From NCBI GenBank assembly GCA_032209605.1, contig JASFXZ010000016.1, positions 12,214,001-12,278,000 on the forward strand: DNA of 64,000 nt, read 5' to 3'. Source of the DNA: Mactromeris polynyma (Eukaryota; Mollusca; Bivalvia; Venerida; Mactridae). The notes under the pieces were generated by a model. It was not told the origin of the DNA and searched no databases. It saw only the letters and a list, made by a program, of their open reading frames with translations. The position numbers and the translations under genes are program-made. Positions 10,807 to 22,769 of the stretch are shown piece after piece; within the stretch, counting starts at the first letter, position 1, and every line of letters starts with the position of its first letter.

Positions 10807-11944
10807 AAACACTAATAATGTATACCTAGCCCTCATTTTGTTCCAAATGTTAAACGCGTTGTATTGAAACAAATGTGTAAGTCATTCATAAAAAAGAAAT
10901 CAAAGTATGACCCTAGTATTCATATGTTATAATTGATCAAGTTTATGAAGTTATGTTTGAGATTTAATATATAATTATTTCTTTATTATGTCCGGACAAT
11001 TTTAGTTGCGTTTTTAATGGCGTGCAGTATATTTCTATGGAAATGAATGAAGAAGCCGAATGCCAGACAATACGCGCACACCCACTCCAAAAGCACATGT
11101 ACAAACTACTAGTTATCTGGTTGGTATTTCGATCATTTAAAAACCTTCCTTCGATCAGCCTTAACGAGTTTTTTACGCCGAAATACCATTGTACAAGCCG
11201 TTGCGCCATTACGGAGGTTACAAGCGTTCTGCGTCAATAACTCGACATGACAATAGACTTACGATCTAACTACGAATTCCCTGAGTGAGTATTTCTGCGA
11301 TTAACCGACATTTCATCAATATTACGGTACCCGCAATGCCATTCTAGAACTAATCAAATTCCACTACAGTCATAAGGTTAAATGCTTTTTCTGGAAACAC
11401 GCCTGGCTAGCGGGGAAGCAAGAACATAAATACAAAATATTATGCGAGACATAATGTAGTAATTAGCAAAACAAGTCAATAATGTTTGGATATCACGAAT
11501 GGTTCTGTATGGTTTCTTCATAATTTCCTTTCATCTAACAAACATATTTTGTGAATTAGTATGTTTATTTCCTCTCTGAAAACCTCGCTGGCTGCCTTTA
11601 TAGGACCCCATTATTCTGGTCAAAAATGCTAACCAGTCTTGTTGTATTGGGAAACTCAACACTACATTATGAGGAAGTGATTTCTTCCGCGAGCAACTGG
11701 CAACTTCTCCTCGTATCATATGAGGGGGACGAGTGACCTCGAATGTATTATTTTCAAAAACAAATATTACAGAGATCATAAAACTCGCCCGCTGACTGAG
11801 CATTCAATCTCCAAATTGGCAGATTTTGTCTTCAAAACCAACGTATTTGAAAGAGCGTCTACGGTTATATCCTCCAGTGAATAATAAAACCATACTGTTG
11901 TAATCAACATAATGCCTTTTAGTTCGAACAACAAATTAACAAGA
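10807..11944. other. No recognisable feature
   Basis: AT-rich sequence with several short open frames on both strands but no protein-like signature and no element ends. Confidence 0.4.
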
Positions 11945-12137
11945 TACAGTCAAACCTGTCTGTAAAGACCACCCATTGGAACAGCAAAATGTGGTCTTTG
12001 TTTACAGGTGGTCTCTATTAACAGATTAAATATCATTGAAAATGGGATGAAGGGAGATAAAATTGGAGGTCTTTGCAGACAGGTTTTGCAATAGTGGTCT
12101 TTGTTCGCAGGTGGTCTTTAACACAGGTTTGACTGTA
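11945..12137 (+). mobile_element. Family B MITE, copy B1
   Basis: About 193 bp from TACAGTCAAACCTGTCTGT to ACACAGGTTTGACTGTA, with TA at both ends as expected for Tc1/mariner-type insertion. The GGTGGTCTTT / AAAGACCACC word recurs inside in both orientations. It differs from copy B4 at only a handful of positions by eye. Confidence 0.92.
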
Positions 12138-12441
12138 CATAACGAAGAGTGTATCAATCTAAACAAATATATGAAACATTTAGCTGTATGTGTGTGGCGT
12201 ATATAATCTAAATATATTTGGACCTCATCCATTTGAATTCATCAGGACAGACATTTTAATTCTAATAGATTATTAAGTTGTAATTGTCACGAAAACCGAA
12301 GTTCTTACTAATGTGTATCATGCTTATAATCTATTCACAAGCTATTAAAGCCGAAACAATATGTCAACTTCTATTTAAACATGATAAAAACACAAATACT
12401 CGCTGTGAAGCTGTAATCCAGTATACGGGTATTCTCGCGTA

Positions 12442-12750
12442 GTGTATTTGCATTTATTTATCGTCGCCACCAGTTTTTTCCCATATGGGCAACGCCTACG
12501 CAAGAATGGTAGTCATTTTAATTTTTTTGTTTGGAGGATAGTGCATGATATAGAAGATGTCCCAGTTCCTAGAAGCCCCCCCCCACCTCTGATTTTTTTA
12601 TGTATCCGATGTAAAGCATCGTACTCGGGACTTAGGTTTTTCACAGTCTAATCCGAAAGACTCTTAGTACTCTTAGCGGTGGCGCGGGGGATCGAACCTG
12701 TGTCCCTTGGATAACTAGTCCAGCGCGTTACCACCGGACCACAACAAGGT
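12442..12750 (-). mobile_element. SINE family S, near full length
   Basis: On the minus strand a tRNA-like head (GTGGTCCGGTGGTAACGCGC, then GGTTCGATCCCCCGCG as B box) is followed by AAGAGTCTTTCGGATTAGAC, a GATGCTTTACATCGGATAC word and TTCTATATCATGCACTATCC. The tail reads GGTGGCGACGATAAATAAAT. The same body occurs at 35.2, 48.95 and 55.5 kb. It resembles the V-SINE type of tRNA-derived elements known from molluscs, but that family name is tentative. Confidence 0.82.
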
Positions 12751-12797
12751 TTCTCTATAGTCTCGTTCGAATTTAATAGTGTTAAACTATCTAATTT

Positions 12798-13748
12798 GCT
12801 GTTCTTGGTGGTATTGGTGGTGTTGCTGCTAATAATGTTGTTGTTGCTGTTGGTGTTATTGTTGACGTTGTTGCTGTTGGTGGTATTGGTGGTGTTGCTG
12901 CTAATAATGTTGTTGTTGCTGTTGAAGTTGTCGTTGTTGTTGGTGGTATTGGTGGTGTTGATGTTGTTATTACTGTTGTTGCTGCTGTTGGTGTTGTTGG
13001 TGGTATTGGTGGTGTTGATGTTGTTAATACTGTTGTTGCTGATGTAGGTGTTGTTGGTGGTATTGGTGGTGTTGATGTTGTTATTACTGTTGTTGCTGAT
13101 GTTGGTGTTGTTGGTGGTATTGGTGGTGTTGATGTTGTTATTACTGTTGTTGCTGATGTTGGTGTTGTTGGTGGTATTGGTGGTGTTGATGTTGTTGTTA
13201 CTGTTGTTGCTGCTGTTGGTGTTGTTGGTGATATTGGTGGTGTTGATGTTGTTATTACTGTTGTTGCTGCTGTTGGTGCTGTTGGTGGTATTGGTGGTGT
13301 TGATGTTGTTATTACTGTTGTTGCTGCTGTTGGTGTTGTTGGTGGTATTGGTGGTGTTGATGTTGTTATTACTGTTGTTGCTGATGTTGGTGTTGTTGGT
13401 GGTGCTGTTGTTATTACTGTTGTTGCTGCTATTGCTGCTGTTGGTGGTAGTAGTGGTGCTGTTGTTGTTATTACTGTTGTTTTTGTTATTACTGTTGTTG
13501 TTGCTGTTAGTGTTGTTGGTGGTGATGGTTATGTTGCTGCTGTTGTTGTTATTACTGTTGTTGTTGCTGTTGGTGTTGTTGGTAGTGATGGTGGTTTGCT
13601 GTTGTTAGTGTTGTTGGTGGTGATGGTTATGTTGCTGCTGTTGTTGTAATTACTGTTGTTGTTGCTGTTGGTAGTGATGGTGGTTTGCTGTTGTTAGTGT
13701 GCTGCTGTTGTTGTTGTTTGATGTGGCTTTTTTGCTGTTGTTGCTGCT
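12798..13748 (+). repeat. GTT/GTG/GCT-rich minisatellite with 57-bp period
   Basis: A trinucleotide-based array with higher-order structure. Between about 12950 and 13400, GTTGATGTTGTTATTACTGT recurs every 57 bases (for example 13071 and 13128). The 5' part uses a related unit with GCTGCTAATAATGTTG. The 3' part uses a unit of about 97 bp with GGTGATGGTTATGTTGCTG. Two plus-strand open frames (83 and 186 codons, almost only Leu and Val) follow from the trinucleotide period and are not regarded as genes. Confidence 0.95.
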
Positions 13749-15750
13749 TAGAAATATTTGCATATACATGTTTGTTTTATTACATTATGTTATTCACACA
13801 TATGCAATCTATTAAACTAATTCTGAATTTATTTAAACGTTAATTAAATTTGAACAATGAATTGTCCTAATATTTATTGCTCATTACATTCAAACAATAC
13901 AAAGTGTAATTACCCAACAATGTGAAATATGCAATATGTTAGGGTATGGACATAAAGCAAATACTTCAATTAGTTTTAATCGTTTAACCACCGTTTTATT
14001 AATATTTTCAATGCAAAAGCAATTATGTTTACAGTATAGGAAGGAGTGTGTTCCACGTGTCTGATAAAACTCTGTCTTTCTACATATATCGTATGATAGA
14101 CTCATTGTTACGAAGGACCGGTGGTGCTTTCACATTGCAAGGTTCGATAAATTTCACGATTCCACTTTCACGATTTCAAGCTTTTTTTAATAAAATATTA
14201 TTTCATGCAAGCATATATAACGAGCTTTAAAACAGTTATACATGTGCATGGATTATGTTGATAACCGTGTTGTATTGTGATTACGTTATTCGTTCACTCA
14301 CAATATAGTCGGTTGCCCAAGTGCTACTCATAAATCACAAATTAAACAGTAATTTGAACTATATGTTGTTTTGTCTTGCTTATCGGAGGTGGTCGAGTTG
14401 TAAGGGAAACACAGAGATGAAAGGTAATTGTCTAGAAGAAGTGAACTTGGCTCTTACTTTAGTAGGTGGTGGGTTTGAATATCGCCTGATCTCTATTAGC
14501 ATAATATATATATAACTTGGCCTTATTCACTAAACACGTACTTAACCAGAGAAATATCATACTTAATGTTAGAATTAATTGAGTTTATTCCCATGTATGG
14601 TGTTTTGTTATTATCTGTTAGTACAATCTGGTGATATTCATCTTTACGTGTGAAATATTTATACGTTGTAATATACGAACAACAATATTACTATATAATT
14701 GATGTTATTCATCAATATATATATTTATTTATCCACATCACATGATGTATGTGTGTACATATTTGTCATATATGTCATTCAATTCGATAATGCGCATCAT
14801 TGAAGTTTATTACACAAGCATTCAGCTTCTTATTGAAAAAATTACATTATCGAATTTTCGAATACCGAATCAGTATACGAATATTCGGACGTTCGTACGA
14901 ATATTCGAATATTCGTTGACAACCCTAGTTAAAATATAATGAAAGAAATCCATAAATTCAATGATTTCCGTAACTGCAACGAAAAATACCGAGGATGCAC
15001 GATTCTCTCACGTACAATTATATAGAAGCACTTCCAGCACCAACTATAGCGACTATGGTTGATGATAAAATTCAGTCTGGTCTGGTTACCTCTTCGAAAT
15101 TGGAGGTTTGAATATTACGAGCATAAAGAGGTGTTCCGAACATTAACCATGGTTCCACCACCGATATAGTACCTATGAACTATAGTCGATATTCGGAACA
15201 CTTCTATATAGGGGTTTCAACCCTCCAAATGCTAAGAGTGATCAGAGTAACTATACCATAGATGCATCCAACCACAATGTATAATATATATACATGCATA
15301 AAGGTCAGGATTAGGTTAACATGTTCGGACTATACTAGTCGAAAACCTTGGACACAGACATTGAGAGGGATAAATATAATTTTGGTTCGGCCTTGTTTCA
15401 CATCCGATGTAAAATAAATAAGTTTAAACTGCTATAATTCTAAAGTTTTAATTTATGATTCTACCTACTGTTTTATTTAAGCAATAATTTCTTTGTTACA
15501 TTCGTAGTTATTTTGTTTATTTAACATAAAACTTGGAATAACAGCACTTTAAATGAGACCATTACGAACCAAGGTATTTAGAATTATGCGCGTGCTTGAG
15601 CGAATTAACATTTCATATTGCATTTACCATAAAATCAATATAAAGCGATTTTAAACATTACGAGGCCGCAATCGATGGAATACTGCAACTTTAATTAACG
15701 TGATTACAAGACAAAATGCTTTGATGGTACGGTATTTTGATTGGAATTAT
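13749..15750. other. AT-rich stretch with weak tRNA-like piece, no gene seen
   Basis: Most of this holds nothing recognisable. Near 14390-14500 a GTGGTCGAGTTGTAAGGGAA A-box-like word and a GTGGGTTTGAATATCGCC B-box-like word may be a decayed tRNA-SINE head. Near 14880-14915 short self-complementary ATATTCG words cluster (ACGAATATTCGAATATTCGT). Confidence 0.35.
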
Positions 15751-15880
15751 TACAGTTCGACCTCCCCAGTGTGGCACGCGCTTAAGCAACAACCTCTCTT
15801 CAACAACATTGCCATTTTTCATGTTGTCAAAGTTTTCTCTCAACATCTCTAGAGCAACAAGCCCTATGTAAAAAACTACC
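15751..15880 (+). mobile_element. Family C MITE, unexpanded partial copy
   Basis: Starts TACAGTTCGACCTCC and continues AAGCAACAACCTCTCTTCAA, CAACATTGCCATTTTTCATG and AACATCTCTAGAGCAACAAG. It serves as the reference for the unexpanded family C interior. A right terminal repeat is not visible. Confidence 0.6.
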
Positions 15881-17465
15881 AATAGTATCAGCACTGACAA
15901 ACAATAATCTACACACATTCTAAGATTGCCAATCAAAATTCTAAGAAAATGTACTAATAAATAAAACTTGGAACTCGGCACTGAGGGACGACTGTGCTTG
16001 TTTCATTTACTCAGGTTCCCAAAGTCAAACTCAGCAGGGTGTCGGTTATGAATCCGGGCCAGGATGTAGACTTTAATACCGGATGAGCTTTGACGCGAGA
16101 ATGGATGAATCCCCAACCGCCTTGTTGCCGGGCGATGGACTCCAGTAGGAAGGGCAATAAAGATGATGACGGCGGACTGGAATATAGTGAAAGAGTAAGT
16201 CTGGAGCTAGGGTCGAGAGATGCTTTAGGGACAGGCTATATTTGGGGACTGATGTTTTACGAAACTCGACGCGTGTGAGGAAGATAAGTAAAGATGGCAA
16301 TGTATCGTAGCATAAATAGCAATAGCATTTCAATGAGGGTAGTGGTAGTTTTTACACTTAACGGACAAAATAAGCATATTTCTTGTTTCAGATGCGTTCC
16401 TTTACTAACAATGGACTGATTTGGAGAAATGTTTTTGTAGTAACAGGAAAGCCACATTCACAAGACAATGTCACCATACATACATCATAGGGAAAATCAT
16501 CACACGAGACACTCGATGTTAAGAAGATTAAAGTTAAAATACCTATTCGGGAAGCAGCGATAAGGAATTGTATGGCTGATTACCAGAAATTGTCATTAAT
16601 TAAAAGTGATACGATCTGGTTAAAAGTTAAGCCTACATGAGTATTATCAGTCAGTACGCAGCCATCAATTCAGTCTCTATGTCTATTTAAAGGTCACAGA
16701 TAGATCGTCAGTATGTGTAATGAATGAGAGACACATAAAACTACTTTCTTTTGTACCTTAATGAGCGACCTTCAAGCTATAGTGCTTGTCTGCAAGATAA
16801 ATGCTACGTTGAGACTGCGACCGTCTCCCCGATCTCTCACACGCTACAAGCCTGCATCGATTTCCAACCCTAATTAGTTCGTTTTTTCTGAATTAAGCAA
16901 ATCGTTTGGAAATACGGAAAGCTATTGTTTACGGTGAATGTTAATTGTAACAATGCTCGTCCATTAAACAACGGCAATTGATGCAAATGGGAATAGCAAA
17001 GGCTTTTATTGTCAACGCAGAACCAAACACAAGTGACTGTAGTCTCTTTTTGCGATGTCTATATGGTGTTTATTGTGTTCCTCTGAGTATTGGTGATGTC
17101 AAGACGGCTCCCTGTCATTAAAATATCGAACTGTGTTGAGCAACACGGAGATCCTGTATGTTTTCGTTTTCAGTTCTTCTCAGAATAAGGCTAATTCAAT
17201 TACAGACTCGCTCATCAGTCTCAATTTGTCTTGGCAACCTTAATTCGCTGCTAAAAGATTCATGCATTGCACGATCATGATTTTGAAGTTTCTGTCAGGA
17301 GACCTTTCACCAGAATTGTGTGACATGGAAATAAAGAAATGACTTTAAGATGATTCCGAAACAAAATGTGAAAGTATCACCGTGTTATCAATCAATTTTA
17401 TTTGGAAGATGTGGAGGGGTGTGTGTTTTGGTTGCACCATTTAACCATGCATTATCCAGTGGAGT
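15881..17465. other. No gene; weak family F relic near 16.45-16.61 kb
   Basis: A somewhat more G/C-rich patch at 16030-16280 gives open frames on both strands but no protein-like motif. Around 16450-16610, AAGCCACATTCACAAGACAATG and GCGATAAGGAATTGT resemble family F and the 29.5-kb relic. The rest shows nothing recognisable. Confidence 0.35.
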
Positions 17466-17520
17466 TTGAGTTTATTTACCCTCGCCATTCGGGATATTCC
17501 ATATGGGCGAGCAATATGCA
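17466..17520 (-). repeat. Possible SINE family S tail scrap
   Basis: GAGTTTATTTACCCTCGCCA then CCATATGGGCGA resembles the end of family S at 12.44-12.50 kb (TTTATTTATCGTCGCC, CCCATATGGGC). Only about 50 bases are preserved. Confidence 0.35.
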
Positions 17521-19358
17521 TTATCCTGTGAAAGCCGTCTTCTATGTTGGGGAGTTTTTAATTGTACTATTTGTTTAGTTTGGGTGACTGTATGACAAGC
17601 GTTAGACTGAGTGTAGTCTTATACCAAGTTCCTATTGGCGTTTCACCCACTGACTGTACTAAGGCGGATTTCCTATTTTCACCCATATTTATGTTAACTT
17701 TGTGCTTCGTGTACGTTTTGCATTTGCAATTTTTTACTTGCCTGTACATATTGCCATGCCTGTTTTAATTTTAATGATGACTGTGTACTTTGTATGTTGC
17801 ATTTCGTGCTCGACTTGAAGGTTACAAAAATTGACGGTAATCAGCGGGATGGTTACGAGAAGTGACGAATAACAGCGGGAACGTGACGGAAAGCAATGGA
17901 AGGTGAGGAAATTGACGGAAAGGAACGGGACGCTATTTAACTGAATTAATCGTTTACAACCATCTCAAGTAAAACTATTACACACAGACAAGCTCTTAGA
18001 TAAACGAGCATATACACGAAAGGTCAGACAGCAGTCAGATGATTTGACAAACAAGTGAACTCTCGGGAAAAAAACCGTCGTACAGGCGGACAGACAGGTG
18101 TAATAGACGATAGAACAAACGGTCGAACAGACAGGCAAACGGGTTAGGCAGACAGACAGTTTGGCAAACAGATAGATGTTCTAAAGTCGTTCAATATGAT
18201 TTATACACCCGTTTCTGTAGGATAATTACAATAAATTAACGGGTACCGCTTATCGGTTTTATCTCATTAGCAAAAGTGCACGTGGTCTTTGAAGTATCTA
18301 CAGGTGAGTATGAAAAGGTCATGAAAGAAATTCGTGTATCAATCGATCTCCTTGTAGCCATTATAGTACATAGCCAAGTATGTGTTATATTAACGGTGGC
18401 TAAATCTATTAGTATATCGTGTACAATCAAATCACTTTGGAACCAATACCCGATTTCACTCTACATTTTTATATTGTATTTATTTATTGTATTTATTTTT
18501 GTTATTATTTATATGATTTATTATTATTTATTTGATTTATTTTTATTATTTTGTATTTTTATTTTTATTCATATAATTTATTTGTATTATATTTTTATTA
18601 TTTGTTTTTTATTATTATTTATATGATTTATTTGTATTATTATTTATATTATAATTTGTTTTTTTATTATTATTTATATGATTTATTTTCTTTAAAGAAG
18701 GCATTGAAGCAGAAATAAATAAAAAAACGTTTGTTGTAATATTAAATATTAAATATATATCTATTGTTTTAAATGTTAAATGGCATTGACTTGACCTTAG
18801 TGTATATCTACAGAGCCAGACTTTCAATCACAACCTTTACAAAACCTGATTTGAATGATAATATTTTTTTTAAATTATCAAAAACTGACACATTTCTACC
18901 ATTTATAACGATATCTCAGAATATACCAACATATAAAACTCTATGTAGGTTACTTAACAATTTCCTTTTTCGGAGCGCATTTATACACTTTGTTATAACA
19001 GTACAACGAACGTTGCCGGAAATTGCCGATCTTAGCCGACAGTAGTCGAACTTAGCCGACATTTGCCGAAAGATGCCGAATGATGCCGAAAGATATTCTT
19101 TGGGGAAAAATCAGTAAAGCGATATGTTTCGCCAGGAAGAAAAAATATCCGTCATAATATTTTATGAGAGTTCAGGGAGTTTACTAGTTGAATTATTATT
19201 TTTTGTATTGCGCGTCCATGATTTATTACTCTATACTGAATTAGGCAAATTCATTACCAACATAACACATGTGTACACGGATAAATCATACCCTCACTGT
19301 CAGGAAGTGCTAATTTAAGTAAAACTCATAAAAATGTATATATGAGTCGTGCAGGAAA
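17521..19358. other. No gene; degenerate word repeats and an AT-only tract
   Basis: Around 17830-17935 the words GACGGAA and AGCGGGA recur irregularly, and around 18080-18180 CAGACAGGCAAACGG-like words recur. From about 18460 to 18690 the sequence is almost only A and T with ATTTATTATTATTTATATGA phrases. At 19012-19090 TTGCCGA/ATGCCGAAAGATG words recur. These look like decayed simple repeats. Confidence 0.5.
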
Positions 19359-19562
19359 TACTGTAAAATTCTTTATTTTCGCGGGCACTTTATTTCGCGC
19401 ATTTCCCTTTATTTCGCGAGTTTTTATGTTCGCGAGTTAGTCGCTGAGATGTTCGGAAATAGTGATAAACTCATTTTTTCGCGATGTTTTGAATTGGCGA
19501 GGTTTTCAACTCGCAAATGAACGTAAAAATAAAAACCTCGCGAAAAAAGGACTTTTACAGTA
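19359..19562. mobile_element. Family K MITE with TTCGCGA words
   Basis: Bounded by TACTGTAAAATTCTTTATTT and AAAAGGACTTTTACAGTA, giving inverted TACTGTAAAA ends. The interior repeats TTTCGCG/CGCGAAA about six times in both orientations. A relative lies at 41752-41960. Confidence 0.75.
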
Positions 19563-19734
19563 CCTCATACAACGTGCGCATCCATCCACCAGGATCCACC
19601 ACGAACGTATGTACATGTATGCGTAAGGGTAAACAGTAAAAAAAAGCCAAGACAGAAACACACTGAATAAAGGATGAAAAAAGGTGCGTCGCCTTAGAAC
19701 AGTCAGTTACGAAAGTACAACATAGATCTAAAAG

Positions 19735-19925
19735 AGAAAGAATAAGTTGCTACAGGGAATGCCACATACATAAGACAGTGCCTCCCATCAAAGACCTCCG
19801 GGAAACAACAATCCATAAAACATAAGGAACTTGAGGAGGTTAAAGGGTACAAACGTTAGGGAACACAGGCGTAAGGAATGGCCTTGCAGACCATAAGGAA
19901 TATCTAGGAGACTAAAAGAGGACAC
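19735..19925 (+). repeat. Family F dispersed repeat, 5' half
   Basis: Contains AATAAGTTGCTACAGGGAAT, GCCACATACATAAGACAGTG, CTCCGGGAAACAACAATCC and GGGAACACAGGCGTAAGGAA. It is truncated before the CAATAGGCC word. Confidence 0.75.
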
Positions 19926-19966
19926 AACCTTGGTTGATATTGCGCTGTAATTATTTCTCGAATTCA

Positions 19967-19981
19967 GGGGGGGGGGGGGGG
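19967..19981 (+). repeat. Homopolymer run of 15 G
   Basis: An uninterrupted run of 15 G in AT-rich surroundings. It is a site where sequencing or replication slippage is likely, so the true length is uncertain. Confidence 0.9.
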
Positions 19982-20371
19982 ATTTGTTTCGTGAAATTTA
20001 TTGATACCTGAAATACTTTTTCTCGAATGCACCGTGGCCACCGCATACGAAAGGGTACCGCATTTAGTGTAGATATTTATCAACGAACGTCTGACTATGG
20101 TAAGAAAACCAATTAAATTTTATCGAAATTATGCGTTTTGAAATTAGCAATATATGCAGTACCATGTCATTGAAGTTTCCTACAGTTATGCGATTGTGGC
20201 CAGTAATTCTACATTTTCCGTAAACATTCAGGACAACCAATGGATAAGTCAGATAATTTTTAAAAAAAATCACTTTTCTCGAATGATTTCAGAAAGTGCA
20301 ACATCTCGTTACAACGAGAAACTTTCATGATCTGATGCTCGTCCTGGCTACATCGGTATTTTATATGAGTA

Positions 20372-20564
20372 TACAGTCAAACCTGTCTATAAAGACCACC
20401 CATGGGAACAGATAAATGTGGTCTTTGTTTACAGGTAATCTCTATTAACAAATTAAATATCATTGAAAATGGTCTGATGGGAGATAATATTGGTGGTCTT
20501 TGCAGACAGGTTTTGCAATAGTGGTCTTTGTTCGCAAGTGGTCTTTAACACAGGTTTGACTGTA
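20372..20564 (+). mobile_element. Family B MITE, copy B2
   Basis: Runs from TACAGTCAAACCTGTCTAT to ACACAGGTTTGACTGTA with TA on both sides. It keeps the same length and word order as B1 and B4, with scattered substitutions. Confidence 0.92.
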
Positions 20565-21234
20565 GTATCATTACAAAACAAAACAACACTATATCGTTTG
20601 TTTTCAAATATTCTGTATTAAACGCCGTATGATACCGTACTTTTTCGTAGACGGTGACCACGGTGGAATGCAGAAGGACATCTTGTTTGGTGAAATGTAT
20701 TAATATCTAAAATACTATTGACGTACAACCTTAAACAGAAATTTAGAAAATATTGTAGTTTTCGTATAAAAACATTGTCTTTCTTTTCAAGTGTGGCAAT
20801 CTCAAAGTCATAACAACAGAATAAAAAAATGCAAATTATTCGTGTCTGAATCTCTCAGTTGTAGCAACTGTTTAGCAAACATCTCGTGACTTCTTTGAGT
20901 TTTATTTTCATGCTTGACAAAACAGACTGCGTCACATGACGTCTCTCTGTGATTTGATTGGATAAGACAGGGTGTTGGAATAATCTTCATTCTCTGGCGG
21001 AGAATCTTAATGAAGTCTGACAAATTGGACAGACCTCTAACAAGCTTACTATTATTGATTGGCAACCGTATAATTTGCCACAAAGAGCCCTGTCACAGGA
21101 GACAGACGGATAAAGGTATTTGGTCACCCTATCATTAGCTTGGATTTTTTCTCCATTTTTGGACACATATCTACCTCTAATTATCTTTCCATGAGCTGGT
21201 CGTATATTGGATGCATGCAGCCGTGGTTTGAGAG
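20565..21234. other. No recognised gene
   Basis: A 91-codon minus-strand frame at 20808-21083 lies in less AT-rich sequence but shows no motif that can be named. No repeats were seen. Confidence 0.35.
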
Positions 21235-21960
21235 ATTAACTTGTTATACGGAACACCACGAACATAAGACAATGCCTCCACATACAGACCACAGGAAAAC
21301 AATTTCCTACAAGTTACTTATTGTCCTTCCTGTTTAACAGTTTATTAAGGTATAAGTTAAAACAGTGTTAATTGTTTTTGTTTAGCTTATTCATGCATTA
21401 TTCCTGTCAAGGATAACTTATTGTTTCATCGTGTTATCTATTTGTTTATATTTCATGTAACTCTATATCTTTCTTTGATAAACTTACATTGTTAACTTTA
21501 TATATTGCTTAAAATTCTTCCTATGTCACACGCTATTATATTAAGGATCACAATTGAAATAAGAGTTTTTACTTGAATTTTTTGTTTGTTATCCTTATCT
21601 TATAATGTTGATTGATATGGTGCTATTAATTCATACAACATTGTTTTTACTAATGTATGTCTTTATTTTTATATTGTCATGTAAAGTAGTCATTTTATGT
21701 TGAAATAAATATATCAGTCAATCAATACAAAACATTAGGGACTGAAGAGGTACAAGGGTAAACATGTATGGGAATATGGGAGCAAGCAATGGTCTGGGCG
21801 TTAATAAAAAAACAGCCATTGATAATTTAGGGGGCTACAAGTGTTGGAAGGGCCGAATGGGTGGGATACACCACGGAACAAGCCAAGAAAGTAAGTAATA
21901 GCCAAGAAATTCAGTAATCATAGGCAGACAAAGGGGGATAAAAGTCGACCATCCCTTCTA
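21235..21960 (+). repeat. Family F repeat split by a retrotransposon tail
   Basis: The 5' part (GACAATGCCTCCACATACAG, CACAGGAAAACAATTTCC) ends near 21311. The 3' part resumes near 21726 with ACAAAACATTAGGGACTGAA, GGGTGGGATACACCACGGAA and GGCAGACAAAGGGGGATAA. Continuous copies such as 6.77 kb have these parts adjacent, so the roughly 410 bases between them are an insertion. TACAA occurs at both junctions and may be the target duplication. Confidence 0.75.
21312..21725 (+). mobile_element. 3' end of a non-LTR retrotransposon, inserted in family F
   Basis: Matches the 3' untranslated part of the remnant at 47.16-47.56 kb: TAAAGGATAACTTATTGTTTC-like start, CTTTCTTTGATAAACTTAC, AATGTTGATTGATATGGT and TTTATGTTGAAATAAAT. 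It ends in a short repeat-like tail (ATCAGTCAATCAATA). It contains no coding sequence, consistent with 5' truncation during target-primed integration. Confidence 0.75.
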
Positions 21961-22310
21961 AGATTATTTTTTATAATCGAGGTCTGGCCGAATGTCATTT
22001 TTCATTACTCCTTGTGCTTTTTAGAAGACTGTGCGCTATGTGAGTGGCATTCTTGCTCGATTTCTTTATTTTTTATATTTCCTTGTTCCCTTGATGTCAA
22101 CAAGAACACCAGTAGAGCATTGTCTCTTGCAGGCAGTTTTAATTATTACATAACACGACTTTCAACATGTTTTAGTTTGCCACTAGCGCACTTTTTCAGC
22201 ATTCACTGAACTCGCGACAAAACCAGATGAGAGAACAAAAAAATCGACTTGGAACCAACTCCAAATCATCAGTTTCAAGAAGGTTTTAAAGATAAAATAT
22301 ATTATGATAT
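21961..22310. other. No recognisable feature
   Basis: AT-rich sequence with one 65-codon open frame that has no recognisable motif. Confidence 0.4.
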
Positions 22311-22540
22311 TTTTTCGGCTCAGCCGTACTTACATGGCTTTGCTATTTGCATATCAGTGTTGTGTAAACCAATCAAATCTTACGTTAACCACTAAAGCAA
22401 CTTCTCTTCAAACCGAACAACGTTTGTAATCTAGAAGCGGATTGGTTAACATTTCGATAAGGGGTACGATACCTTACCGAAATCCACTGAATTGCTTGCT
22501 TCATATTGCGCCGATCATCTTTTTTCAAGATATTTCTTGT
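22311..22540 (+). repeat. Family M dispersed repeat with internal deletion
   Basis: Starts TTTTTTCGGCTCAGCCGTAC and ends TTGCGCCGATCATC..AAGATATTTCTTGT. About 80 bases present in the 45.83-kb copy, between CCACTGAATT and TTGCGCCGA, are missing. The octamer ATTTGCAT is intact at 22345-22352. Confidence 0.85.
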
Positions 22541-22544
22541 CGTG

Positions 22545-22625
22545 TATATAGGTGAGGTACTTGTCTTATGTATGTGGCCTTCCCTGTAGCAACTTATTTT
22601 CTCTCTGTTAAGTCTTATATACGTC
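22545..22625 (-). repeat. Family F short fragment
   Basis: TCTTATGTATGTGGCCTTCC and TGTAGCAACTTATTTTCTCT are the reverse complement of the family F start (AATAAGTTGCTACAGGG, CACATACATAAG). Confidence 0.7.
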
Positions 22626-22769
22626 AGTCAATATGAGCGCCGCTGTACGATTTCCAACTTCTTCTTTAGGTTGTTCCACACGTTGATTGCGAAATTCCTT
22701 ACCTTAACCGATTGTTATGAAAGTTGGTAGAAATACTCTACAATAAATGCGCTATTGTTATCTAGGTTT

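Noticed and set aside
12796..13608. Leu/Val-rich protein of 83 and 186 codons
   Set aside because: The composition is dictated by GTT/GTG/GCT trinucleotides, and frames break where the repeat phase shifts.
19967..19981. 15-G run as a functional quadruplex element
   Set aside because: A lone homopolymer is more simply explained by slippage or sequencing error, and nothing links it to a gene.
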